64,000 nt of DNA, from positions 26,665 to 90,664 of the forward strand of contig CANLMX010000004.1 of NCBI GenBank assembly GCA_947492385.1, written 5' to 3'. The DNA is from Planctomycetaceae bacterium (GTDB taxonomy: Bacteria; Planctomycetota; Phycisphaerae; Phycisphaerales; SM1A02). The position numbers and the translations under genes are program-made. The notes under the pieces are model-generated. The model was given only the letters and a program-made list of their open reading frames with translations. It did no database searches and had not been told where the DNA came from. Shown one piece after another: positions 16,268 through 23,788 of this stretch; position 1 is the stretch's first letter, and each line of letters opens with the position of its first letter.

Positions 16268-17760
16268 GACCCGGGGCCGGTGCGATCCTGCGCGCATGGC
16301 GCGCCGCGGACGCCGAGACGCGCGATTCCAGCGGACAGTCCCGGGAGATTCCGGGAGCCAGGATGGCCGGGGTTGCCTGGGTGCTGGCCATGGGCGCCGC
16401 CCTCGGGTTTTCCGGAGATTCCGATGGAATTCCGCTGCCCGAGGCGAGCGCTGGAGGCTCTATCGGGTCCCTCGAGGATCCAGGAATGAAGATGTTCAAT
16501 CACGTTCGTGCAGCCGGCGCCCTCGGCGCAATGGCGGCCTCCCAGTACGTATTCCAGGGGGCTGCGGCCCAGGCCGCGGTGGGTACACCCCCCGTGCAGT
16601 GGCGCGTGCAGGATGGGGGGAATGGGCACTGGTACCGATTCGATGAGTACCACATGAACTGGGAGGCCAAGCGCATCGCGGCGGTGGCAGAAGGAGGCCT
16701 CCTCGCGTGCATCGGTTCACGGTCGGAAAATGAGTTTGTGCGCAGCCTGATTCCGCCGGAAGACGCGGCCTACCTCGGGGCGATTCGGACTTCGACCGGG
16801 TGGGTCTGGGTGTCGGGCGAGCCTTGGGTCTTCACGAACTGGAATTCGGGTGAACCGAACGGCTCGACGGTCGGAGAGGTGGTTTGGCTTGAACGGGACT
16901 CCGGTGGGTGGAATGACCACACTCAGGCCTATTCCATCCAAGGCGCGGTCATCGAATGGTCCGCCGACTGCAACAACGACGGCATCGTCGACTACGGCCA
17001 GTGCCGCGACGGATCGCTCCCTGATTTCGACGGCAACAACGTGCCGGACTGCTGCGAGCAGGGGGTTCCGTGCGCATTGGGTGCATATCCGGTGGAATGG
17101 CGGACGGAGGACGGTGGCAATGGCCACTGGTACCAGACGCGCCGCACGGCCACCCAAACCGACTTTGACTTCAAGGTCGCTGCGGCGCGCAAGATCGGTG
17201 CCGATCTTGCGTCCATTGCGGACCTTGGCGAAAACACGTTCGTCTTCGATGTGACCCGCGCCTCGGGACTGGCCGCCGGCCGTGCCTGCATCGGCGGACG
17301 CCGCTGCGATGGGTGCGAATGGCGGTGGGTCGATGGGACGAGCTGGGAGTTCGAACCGTGGGGTGCCGGTGAGCCCGGGAACCCAGGGGACGTGCACGTC
17401 GAGATGTTCATCAGCATCGGGACGCCCTCGAAGTGGGCGGACGTGTGGGATTCCGACGGCAGCGAAAGCGCGTACGTGGTCGAATGGTCCGCCGACTGCG
17501 ACGGCGACGGAACGGTCGACTTCGGCCAGATCCTCCGTGGCGACCGACCCGACCTGAACGCAAACGGCGTTCCGGACGGCTGCGAGTGCTATGCCGACCT
17601 CAACGCCGACGGCGTGGTGCAGGGAGCGGACCTTGGCATCATGCTTGCGTCGTGGGGCTCGGTGCCCGCGGGTGTCTCCGCTGACATCAACCGCGACGGC
17701 GCGGTCGATGGAACGGACCTCGGGCTCCTGCTGTCGGGCTGGGGGCCGTGCGGACAGTGA
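16264..17760 (+). CDS. Membrane-anchored or secreted protein with two C-type lectin-like domains and dockerin-like end, module 1
   Basis: 498 residues from GTG 16264. In order: a short polar part; a hydrophobic helix (about 34-50, MAGVAWVLAMGAALGF); a linker; a second signal-like segment from Met75/Met77; CTLD 1 (about 111-232) with WVWVSGEPWVFTNW, the sugar/calcium tripeptide EPN and the WND motif; an Asp/Cys-rich linker (SADCNNDGIVDYGQ, then NVPDCCEQG); CTLD 2 (about 277-408) with EPG instead of EPN; and two calcium-loop repeats (ADLNADGVVQGADLG, ADINRDGAVDGTDLG). The start is coupled to the sigma gene by a GTGA overlap. An internal ATG 16486, preceded by GAGG, could give a shorter secreted form. 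Confidence 0.8.
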   Translation: MRPGAGAILRAWRAADAETRDSSGQSREIPGARMAGVAWVLAMGAALGFSGDSDGIPLPEASAGGSIGSLEDPGMKMFNHVRAAGALGAMAASQYVFQGAAAQAAVGTPPVQWRVQDGGNGHWYRFDEYHMNWEAKRIAAVAEGGLLACIGSRSENEFVRSLIPPEDAAYLGAIRTSTGWVWVSGEPWVFTNWNSGEPNGSTVGEVVWLERDSGGWNDHTQAYSIQGAVIEWSADCNNDGIVDYGQCRDGSLPDFDGNNVPDCCEQGVPCALGAYPVEWRTEDGGNGHWYQTRRTATQTDFDFKVAAARKIGADLASIADLGENTFVFDVTRASGLAAGRACIGGRRCDGCEWRWVDGTSWEFEPWGAGEPGNPGDVHVEMFISIGTPSKWADVWDSDGSESAYVVEWSADCDGDGTVDFGQILRGDRPDLNANGVPDGCECYADLNADGVVQGADLGIMLASWGSVPAGVSADINRDGAVDGTDLGLLLSGWGPCGQ

Positions 17761-17772
17761 GGCGCGGCGCGC

Positions 17773-17785
17773 TACCCTCCCGGGC
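17773..17785 (+). promoter_or_regulatory. Leaderless-type promoter of sigma module 2
   Basis: TACCCT (17773-17778) stands seven bases before the GTG, in the same 20-base context as module 1. It lies directly after the stop of the module 1 lectin gene, so each module appears to carry its own start signal. Confidence 0.5.
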
Positions 17786-18538
17786 GTGCCCGTCGACCAC
17801 TTTCCCAGCACCCACGCCACGTGGATCGATGCGCAGCTGACGATCGCCGATGAAGGCGACCGCGCTGCGTCCACGGGGGACGCCGGCGCGGCGCGGCGCG
17901 CGGAAGCCGCACGCGACGCGCTGCGGCGGCACGTGATGGAGCGATATGCGCCGGCACTGGCTGCGTACGTGAGCACGCCGCAACTGCGGCAGGTGGGCGA
18001 CCGTGACGAGCTGGTGTCCGGGTTCTTCGCCCGCACGATGTCGGATCCGTCGTTCTTCACCCGGTGGCGCACCAGCGGCAAGCCGTTGCGAAGGTGGCTG
18101 ATGAATGCCATGGCGTTCCATTGCCGCGGCGTGATGCGGGATTCGCGGCGCGAGGATGCACGCACATCGGGGGTCGATACGTCCGTGATCGCCGACTCCG
18201 TTCCGGCGAACGATCCAGGCCCGGCCGCGGCGTTCGACCGCGCGTGGGCGCTCGCGCTGGCGAACGAGGCGTACCGCCACGTGCAAGCCGAGCTCGCCTC
18301 GCAGGGTCGTGGCGACGGCGATGCGGTGTTTCGCATGCACGTGGTGGACGGGATGACGTACGCCCAGGTCGCCGCCAGCACCGGGCGCACGGAGGCGGAG
18401 TGCCTGAACACGGCGCGGCGCGTCTCGAACGCGCTGCGGGCGGCGATCCGGGATCTGCTCCGCGAGGAAGGCGTGGCCGATCGCGACATGAATGCGGCAT
18501 TGGGGGAGGTGCTCGCCATCGTGGAACGGACCGACTGA
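17786..18538 (+). CDS. ECF-like sigma-70 factor, module 2
   Basis: 250 residues from GTG. Same architecture as module 1: VDHFPSTHATWIDAQLTIAD opening, region 2 with DRDELVSGFFARTM and LRRWLMNAMAFHCRGVMRD, and region 4 with MTYAQVAASTGRTEAECL and NTARRVSNALRAAIRDLL. The protein is clearly paralogous to the other three sigma factors, but its middle part differs, so it is not a recent copy. The lectin gene of the module begins 14 bases after its stop if the GTG at 18553 is used. Confidence 0.85.
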   Translation: MPVDHFPSTHATWIDAQLTIADEGDRAASTGDAGAARRAEAARDALRRHVMERYAPALAAYVSTPQLRQVGDRDELVSGFFARTMSDPSFFTRWRTSGKPLRRWLMNAMAFHCRGVMRDSRREDARTSGVDTSVIADSVPANDPGPAAAFDRAWALALANEAYRHVQAELASQGRGDGDAVFRMHVVDGMTYAQVAASTGRTEAECLNTARRVSNALRAAIRDLLREEGVADRDMNAALGEVLAIVERTD

Positions 18539-18552
18539 ATGCCGGGAAACCA

Positions 18553-19740
18553 GTGACGGAGCACCGTCAGCGACGCTCGTTCGCGGATCGATCCAGTCGA
18601 ATGCAGCCCACGGATCTCGCGATGGCGTTGACGCACGGCCAGATGGCGAAGGCGCTCCGGCTCGGGGAGGTCGCGGGTCTCGAACAGGACCGTGTTGCCG
18701 ACGGGCGGCCACCGGTGGCGGCCGATCCTGCCCGCGCGCACGTCCGCCGGCTCGGCGCGACGATCACCGCCGGAATGCTCGTCGCAGGGGCGCTCACGAC
18801 GGCGCGCGCGACCGAGAACCCGCACGAAACGCGCGAATCGGGCCGATCGGTGGCGTCAGGCACGGCTGCTCGCGGATCGATCCCCCGCCTGGCGGCGGCT
18901 GCGCCGGGACGGGACCGCGCGCATGCGTCCGCGGCCCGGGCGAACCAGGTCCAGGCAGCTGCACCGAGTCAGGAGCAATCGAAGATGTTGAGCAAGTTCA
19001 CCGGCGTGGCCGCGGCAACCGCGGTCGGGGTTTCGGCGACGGTTGCGGGTGCGCAGTCGGCCGCGGTGCAGTGGCGGGTGGAGGATGGGGGGAATGGGCA
19101 TTGGTATGACATCCGCGAGCTCCCGACTCGCCCACGATGCTCGGAAGCCACTGCCATGGCTGAGCAAGCGGGAGCGCGCCTGATCGCCCTTGAAACAGCG
19201 CAGGAGTCTGACTTCTTCCGGATCATGAGATGCTCCCGCGGTCAGCAGCACCTCAGTGGTTGGCAAGACCTTCGCCGAGTCGACGGGGTGTGGGTGTGGG
19301 GGAGTGGTGCAGCATTTGGGTACGAATCATGGTCAGTTGGGCAACCGGACTCCGGTGACACAGCGACGATCGACTGGTCTGGGCCGCTGGGTCAATGCGA
19401 CACATTGACATGGGGAGATGAGGCGTGTGAAGTCGCGAACCTTCCGTCGTCACTCTTCTTGGAATGGTCCGCCGACTGCAACAACGACGGCATCGTCGAC
19501 TACGGGCAGATCCTCGACGGCACCTTCACCGACGCCAACTCCAACGGCATCCCTGACTCCTGCGACTGCCTCGGCGACATCGACGACGACGGCTGGATCG
19601 ACGGTGTCGACCTCGGCGGCGTGCTCGCTGCATGGGGCAAGGCGCCCGCCGGAACGCCTGCCGACCTCAACGGGGACGGCGCGGTCGATGGCACCGACCT
19701 CGGCGTGTTGCTGGCAGGCTGGGGAGCGTGCGCGCCCTGA
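18553..19740 (+). CDS. Membrane-anchored or secreted C-type lectin-like protein with QPD motif, module 2
   Basis: 395 residues from GTG 18553 (379 from ATG 18601). In order: a charged segment of about 60 residues; a transmembrane helix (LGATITAGMLVAGALTTARA); an Ala/Ser-rich linker; a second signal-like segment starting at Met (ATG 18985, with AGGAG nine bases upstream); one CTLD from VQWRVEDGGNGHWY, with QPD in GYESWSVGQPDSGD and WGDE in the WND position; the SADCNNDGIVDYGQ linker; and two dockerin-like loops (DIDDDGWIDGVDLG, DLNGDGAVDGTDLG). QPD in this place is the galactose-type motif of C-type lectins, against EPN in modules 1 and 3. Two products, long and short, are possible. Confidence 0.78.
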   Translation: MTEHRQRRSFADRSSRMQPTDLAMALTHGQMAKALRLGEVAGLEQDRVADGRPPVAADPARAHVRRLGATITAGMLVAGALTTARATENPHETRESGRSVASGTAARGSIPRLAAAAPGRDRAHASAARANQVQAAAPSQEQSKMLSKFTGVAAATAVGVSATVAGAQSAAVQWRVEDGGNGHWYDIRELPTRPRCSEATAMAEQAGARLIALETAQESDFFRIMRCSRGQQHLSGWQDLRRVDGVWVWGSGAAFGYESWSVGQPDSGDTATIDWSGPLGQCDTLTWGDEACEVANLPSSLFLEWSADCNNDGIVDYGQILDGTFTDANSNGIPDSCDCLGDIDDDGWIDGVDLGGVLAAWGKAPAGTPADLNGDGAVDGTDLGVLLAGWGACAP

Positions 19741-19785
19741 ACGCGCGGCCGCCCCACGGCACATCAGCCAAACCCACACGAACTT

Positions 19786-19814
19786 CCGCCGCCTCCGGGC
19801 GGCGGTTTCGCTTT
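19786..19814 (+). terminator. Rho-independent-like terminator after module 2
   Basis: CCGCCGCC (19786-19793) and GGCGGCGG (19798-19805) form a perfect 8-bp stem with a TCCG loop, followed by TTTCGCTTT. It closes the module 2 transcript and separates it from the nucleotidyltransferase-like gene. Confidence 0.75.
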
Positions 19815-19847
19815 GAGGTGCATGATGGCCGCCGTACGCTCTCGGGC

Positions 19848-20474
19848 ATGCGATTCGACCAGGAGGTCTGGCAGCGCCTGCCCGTCATCGAACGGATGGG
19901 CTACACGATGACCTGCATCCTGGACCGCGCACGGCGATTCGCCGAGGCGCTGCGCGCCGCCGAAGTGCCGTTTGCCGTCTGTGGCGGATTGAGCGTGATG
20001 GCATGGGTGGAAAGCCGCGATCCCGGTCGTGCGCGGTCGACGAAGGATGTAGACGTCCTGATGCGCCGCGAGGACCTTCCCCGTGCCTCCGAAGCGCTCG
20101 CACCGTACGGCTTTGTGTTCGCCGAGGTGAACGGCGTACCGATGTTCCTCGACGGTCATGACGGGATTCCGAGCCAAGCGGTGCACGTTGTCGTCGCCGA
20201 CGAGCATCCATCGCGCTACGAGCGCGTCCGGACGCCGATGCTCGGGCCGGCGTGCGACGACGGCCAGGTCCCTTGGCCCCGCGTCCCGCTCGCCACACTC
20301 CTGGAGATGAAGCTCCTCGCGATGCGCCCGCACGACATCGCGCACCTCGGGGACCTGCTCCGCGTCGGGCTGATCGACCGCTCGTGGCGTGACCGCGTCC
20401 GCCCCGAACTGCGCGAGCGATTCGACCGCGCGTACGACGAGGCCGAGCGGCACTACGGCGGATCGGTGCACTGA
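19848..20474 (+). CDS. Nucleotidyltransferase-like protein (AbiEii/MNT-like)
   Basis: 208 residues. The N-terminal half has VCGGLSVMAWVESRD followed by RARSTKDVDVLM. This matches the glycine-rich loop and Asp-x-Asp metal site of small nucleotidyltransferases, including AbiEii-type toxins. The later part contains LLEMKLLAMRPHDIAHLGDL, a common feature in such proteins (K..D..D). Whether it is a toxin, a tRNA/protein nucleotidylating enzyme or something else is unknown; no obvious antitoxin gene is adjacent. TACGCT lies seven bases before the ATG. The gene sits between sigma/lectin modules 2 and 3 and is the only unrelated gene in the array. Confidence 0.7.
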   Translation: MRFDQEVWQRLPVIERMGYTMTCILDRARRFAEALRAAEVPFAVCGGLSVMAWVESRDPGRARSTKDVDVLMRREDLPRASEALAPYGFVFAEVNGVPMFLDGHDGIPSQAVHVVVADEHPSRYERVRTPMLGPACDDGQVPWPRVPLATLLEMKLLAMRPHDIAHLGDLLRVGLIDRSWRDRVRPELRERFDRAYDEAERHYGGSVH

Positions 20475-20492
20475 GCGTGGGCGCCCTGCGGC

Positions 20493-20504
20493 TAGTCTCC
20501 CGCC
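20493..20504 (+). promoter_or_regulatory. Leaderless-type promoter of sigma module 3
   Basis: TAGTCT (20493-20498) lies six bases before the GTG start. It occupies the same place as TACCCT in the other modules, but with a changed core. Confidence 0.45.
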
Positions 20505-20671
20505 GTGCCCGTCGACCACTTCCCCAGCACCCACGCCACCTGGATCGATGCGCAGCTGACGATCGCGGAACGCAGCCGCGCCGCAGGGGATGCGGTCGGG
20601 GAGATCAATGCGATCGACGCGCTGCGGCGCCACCTGATGGAGCGGTACCACGCGGCGCTTCGGGCGTACGT
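20505..20671 (+). repeat. Near-identical sigma gene 5' segment, copy A
   Basis: This segment matches 23067-23233 with only three substitutions, all silent or nearly so, over about 166 bases. Downstream the two genes drift apart at once. A recent gene conversion or partial duplication is the simplest reading. Confidence 0.85.
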
Positions 20672-21245
20672 GTGCGGCGGATCGCTGCGACGGCTCGGCG
20701 AGCCGGATGAGCTCGTCGGTGGCTTCTTCGCGGACCGCGCCTGCCAGCCGGGGTTCCTCATGCAGTGGCGCGAGAGCGGGCTGCCGCTGCGCCGATGGAT
20801 GATGACCGGCATCAATTTCTACGGGAAGTCCGTGATACGCGAGCGTTCGCGCGACCGCGAGGCACCCGCCGGGCTGATCGACGAAGAGGCGCTCGTCGGT
20901 GAATCGGACGCCGCGCGTGCGTTCGAGCGGGCATGGGCGCTCGCTGTGCTCAACCACGCGCTCGCACACGTGCACGCGGCGCTCGCAGCGCAGGGCCGCC
21001 TGGATGACTTTGCCATCTTCCGCCGACGCGTCATCCATGGAGAGGCGTACGAAACGATCGCGCCGATGGTCGGGCGAAGCGCGCAGCAGTGCGCGGGTGC
21101 CACGAGGCTCGTCACTGATCGGCTCCGCGAGGCGCTTCGCGGCTCGCTGCGGGACGAGGGCGTGCCGCACGCCGACATCGATGCTGCGCTCGGCGAGGTG
21201 TACGAGGTGTTCGGGATCGCGCGGCGCGTCGAAGGTGGGTCATGA
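20505..21245 (+). CDS. ECF-like sigma-70 factor, module 3
   Basis: 246 residues from GTG. FPSTHATWIDAQLTIAERSR opening; region 2 with GEPDELVGGFFADRAC; AARAFERAWALAVLNHALA before region 4; helix-turn-helix with EAYETIAPMVGRSAQQC. The first 167 bases are almost identical to those of module 4, with three differences up to base 166, and then the genes diverge. The lectin frame begins 62 bases after its stop, the widest gap of the four modules. Confidence 0.85.
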   Translation: MPVDHFPSTHATWIDAQLTIAERSRAAGDAVGEINAIDALRRHLMERYHAALRAYVCGGSLRRLGEPDELVGGFFADRACQPGFLMQWRESGLPLRRWMMTGINFYGKSVIRERSRDREAPAGLIDEEALVGESDAARAFERAWALAVLNHALAHVHAALAAQGRLDDFAIFRRRVIHGEAYETIAPMVGRSAQQCAGATRLVTDRLREALRGSLRDEGVPHADIDAALGEVYEVFGIARRVEGGS

Positions 21246-21307
21246 GTGCAAGCCGTGATTGACCCTGATTTCCGCGCATGGGGCATGCGTTGGCGCATTG
21301 ACTGAAC

Positions 21308-23041
21308 ATGATGCACCCGACCATGGGAAAGACTGACGCCACGCCCGATCGGAGGGTGGCGGGCGCGACCGCGGTCGAACCGAAGGACGGTTGGACGCCG
21401 GTCAGCGCGGACGAGGCGGCGCGGGTGGTTCGGGCGCTGACGCAGGAGCCGTCGGCTGGAGATCACCCCGCAGGAGTGCCTGAAGGCGGCAGGATCGGCG
21501 AGCCAAGGCCCACCGTCGCACGGCAGGCCAGGGCAATCGCCGCGGGAGCCGCGGTTTTCTCGGTCGTCCTGGCGTGCGAGATGGCGCTGATTTCGGGAAT
21601 TCCCGCGCAGAACGTCCCGACAGCGGCATCGCTCTCCGGACAGGCGCCCCAGCATGGCCATCCGTCATCGCCAGATGGTGCGGCGCGCAACCCGATCCAG
21701 GAACAGGAACAACAGATGAACAGAGCTACGGTCGCCGCAGCCGCCGCAGGATTGATCGTCGCGGGAGAGTCGTTCGCGCAGTCAGCCGCAGTGCAGTGGC
21801 GGGTGGAAGCGGGAGGGAATGGGCATTGGTACCTCGGCTGCGCGGCGAACGAGAGCATCACGTGGAGCGATGCACGGGGGGCCGCGGCAGCAAGAGGTGG
21901 ACATCTGGCGACAATCACCGATGACGCTGAGTACGGTTTCGTTCGGGACCAGGCGGGCAACCCGACTCTCTGGATTGATCGATCCGGGCCATGGATTGGC
22001 GGTTTCCAAGACCGCGGCTCGAACTCGTTTTCCGAGCCAGCTGGCGGATGGCGATGGGTGACCGATGAAGCTTGGTTTCCCCGCTGGGGGCTCGGTGAGC
22101 CAAACAACGTGGGAGGCCTCGAGGACTACCTCCACTTCATCAGTGCGAGCTGCAGCGACCCGATTCCCAACCGGATGCTCAACGACTTCCCTGACGCTTC
22201 ATCGATCCACCCATGTGCGCCCATTCCGGTCGGGTACATCATCGAATGGTCCGCCGACTGCAACGCCGACGGCATCGTCGACTACGGTCAGTGCCGCGAC
22301 GGCTCGCTGCCTGATTACAACAGCAACAACATCCCGGACTGCTGCGAACAAGGGGTTCCCTGCAGCGTCGGAATGTACGCCGTGGAGTCACGGGGCTCCG
22401 AGGGCGGCAACGGCCATTGGTACGAGGTGGTTCCCGTCCGTCGGTACTGGGCCGATGCGGATGCCTTCGCCCGGACACGGGGCGGCGACCTGGCGTCATT
22501 GACCTCGGCCGCGGAGGACCAGCTTGCGCGGCGCATCTCGTCACGCGTCGATTGGCCGTGGGTCGGCGGCTTCCTCGACTGCACGGGCGTGTCGGGCTGC
22601 TGTGGCGGATGCGCATGGCGATGGACCACCGGCGAGCCCTTCTCGTTCACGAACTGGAGACCATCGGAACCGAACCAAGCGGGCGTGACCGAGCGCATCG
22701 CGGTGACCCAGAGCGGATGGGTCGACCTCGGCGGCACGGGGTTCCAGATGCCATCGATCATCGAATGGTCGGCCGACTGCGATTCCGACGGCATCGTCGA
22801 TTACGGCCAGATCCTGCGCGGCGAGCGACCGGATGCGAACACGAACGGCGTACCTGATGGCTGCGAGTGCCTCGCCGACCTCAACGGTGATGGCGTCGTC
22901 CAGGGCGCCGACCTCGGCCTCATGCTGGCCGCCTGGGGCTCGGTGCCCGCCGGCGTCGCCGCCGACATCAACCGCGACGGCGCCGTCGATGGAAACGACC
23001 TTGGGCTGATGTTGGCCGGATGGGGGCCGTGCGGCGGGTGA
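21308..23041 (+). CDS. Membrane-anchored or secreted protein with two EPN-type lectin domains, module 3
   Basis: 577 residues from ATG 21308. In order: a charged cytoplasm-like part of about 74 residues; a hydrophobic helix (IAAGAAVFSVVLACEMALIS); a polar linker; a second signal-like segment from ATG 21716 (MNRATVAAAAAGLIVAGESFAQ, GGAA upstream); CTLD 1 (about 162-312) with WRWVTDEAWFPRWGLGEPN; the SADCNADGIVDYGQ linker; CTLD 2 (about 358-486) with CAWRWTTGEPFSFTNWRPSE plus PN; then dockerin-like loops (ADLNGDGVVQGADLG, ADINRDGAVDGNDLG). Both lectin domains keep EPN, the mannose-type motif. The long and short forms are both plausible products. Confidence 0.8.
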   Translation: MMHPTMGKTDATPDRRVAGATAVEPKDGWTPVSADEAARVVRALTQEPSAGDHPAGVPEGGRIGEPRPTVARQARAIAAGAAVFSVVLACEMALISGIPAQNVPTAASLSGQAPQHGHPSSPDGAARNPIQEQEQQMNRATVAAAAAGLIVAGESFAQSAAVQWRVEAGGNGHWYLGCAANESITWSDARGAAAARGGHLATITDDAEYGFVRDQAGNPTLWIDRSGPWIGGFQDRGSNSFSEPAGGWRWVTDEAWFPRWGLGEPNNVGGLEDYLHFISASCSDPIPNRMLNDFPDASSIHPCAPIPVGYIIEWSADCNADGIVDYGQCRDGSLPDYNSNNIPDCCEQGVPCSVGMYAVESRGSEGGNGHWYEVVPVRRYWADADAFARTRGGDLASLTSAAEDQLARRISSRVDWPWVGGFLDCTGVSGCCGGCAWRWTTGEPFSFTNWRPSEPNQAGVTERIAVTQSGWVDLGGTGFQMPSIIEWSADCDSDGIVDYGQILRGERPDANTNGVPDGCECLADLNGDGVVQGADLGLMLAAWGSVPAGVAADINRDGAVDGNDLGLMLAGWGPCGG

Positions 23042-23053
23042 CACCGCCTGCAC

Positions 23054-23066
23054 TACCCTCACCCGG
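23054..23066 (+). promoter_or_regulatory. Leaderless-type promoter of sigma module 4
   Basis: TACCCT (23054-23059) lies seven bases before the GTG start of the module 4 sigma gene and 13 bases after the lectin 3 stop. Confidence 0.5.
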
Positions 23067-23233
23067 GTGCCCGTCGACCACTTCCCCAGCACCCACGCCA
23101 CCTGGATCGATGCGCAGTTGACGATCGCGGAACGCAGCCGCGCCGCAGGGGATGCGGTCGGCGAGATCAACGCGATCGACGCGCTGCGGCGCCACCTGAT
23201 GGAGCGGTACCACGCGGCGCTTCGGGCGTACGC
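23067..23233 (+). repeat. Near-identical sigma gene 5' segment, copy B
   Basis: Copy of 20505-20671 (see that entry). The only differences are C/T, G/C and T/C substitutions within codons, followed by divergence after GCGTACG. Confidence 0.85.
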
Positions 23234-23783
23234 GCGCGGCGGAACGATGCGATCGCTCGGGGATGCCGATGAACTGGTTGCGGGGTTCTTCGCCGAACGC
23301 GTCGGCCGGCCGGAATTCCTGCGCGAGTGGCGCGCCAGCGGCATGCCGTTGCGACGCTGGATGATGAACGGACTTTCATTCTGGGCTCGCGGCGTGGCGC
23401 GCGACCAAGGACGCGAGCGCGGTCGCATCGCGGGACACGCCGCGCGCGATCCGATCGACGACCGGGATGCCGCGCGCGCGTTCGACTCGGAGTGGGCCAT
23501 GTCGATGGTCAACGCAGCGCATGCGCGCGTCCACGCCGAACTCGACGCGGAGGGCAAGCTCGATGAGCACGCGATCTTCCGGCGCCACGTGATCGGGGGC
23601 GAACGCTACGAGTCCATCGCTGCGGAACTCGGCATGAGCCGCCAAGGCTGTGCCAACGCCGTTCGGCGGGTCGGCGCCCGGGTGCGCGACGCGCTCCGGG
23701 ACGTGCTGGTCGAGGATGGAGTGAAGCGCGAGGAGCTTGAGGACGCCGTGCGCGAAGTCATGCGCATCGTGCGGTCGGACTGA
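23067..23783 (+). CDS. ECF-like sigma-70 factor, module 4
   Basis: 238 residues from GTG. Same layout as the other modules: FPSTHATWIDAQLTIAERSR, region 2 with GDADELVAGFFAERVG and LRRWMMNGLSFWARGVARDQ, AARAFDSEWAMSMVNAAHA, and a region 4 helix-turn-helix with ERYESIAAELGMSRQGC. The start of the lectin frame is five bases after the stop. Its N-terminal quarter is nearly identical to module 3, while the DNA-binding region 4 is different, so the two factors may read different promoters. Confidence 0.85.
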   Translation: MPVDHFPSTHATWIDAQLTIAERSRAAGDAVGEINAIDALRRHLMERYHAALRAYARGGTMRSLGDADELVAGFFAERVGRPEFLREWRASGMPLRRWMMNGLSFWARGVARDQGRERGRIAGHAARDPIDDRDAARAFDSEWAMSMVNAAHARVHAELDAEGKLDEHAIFRRHVIGGERYESIAAELGMSRQGCANAVRRVGARVRDALRDVLVEDGVKREELEDAVREVMRIVRSD

Positions 23784-23788
23784 CGGGC

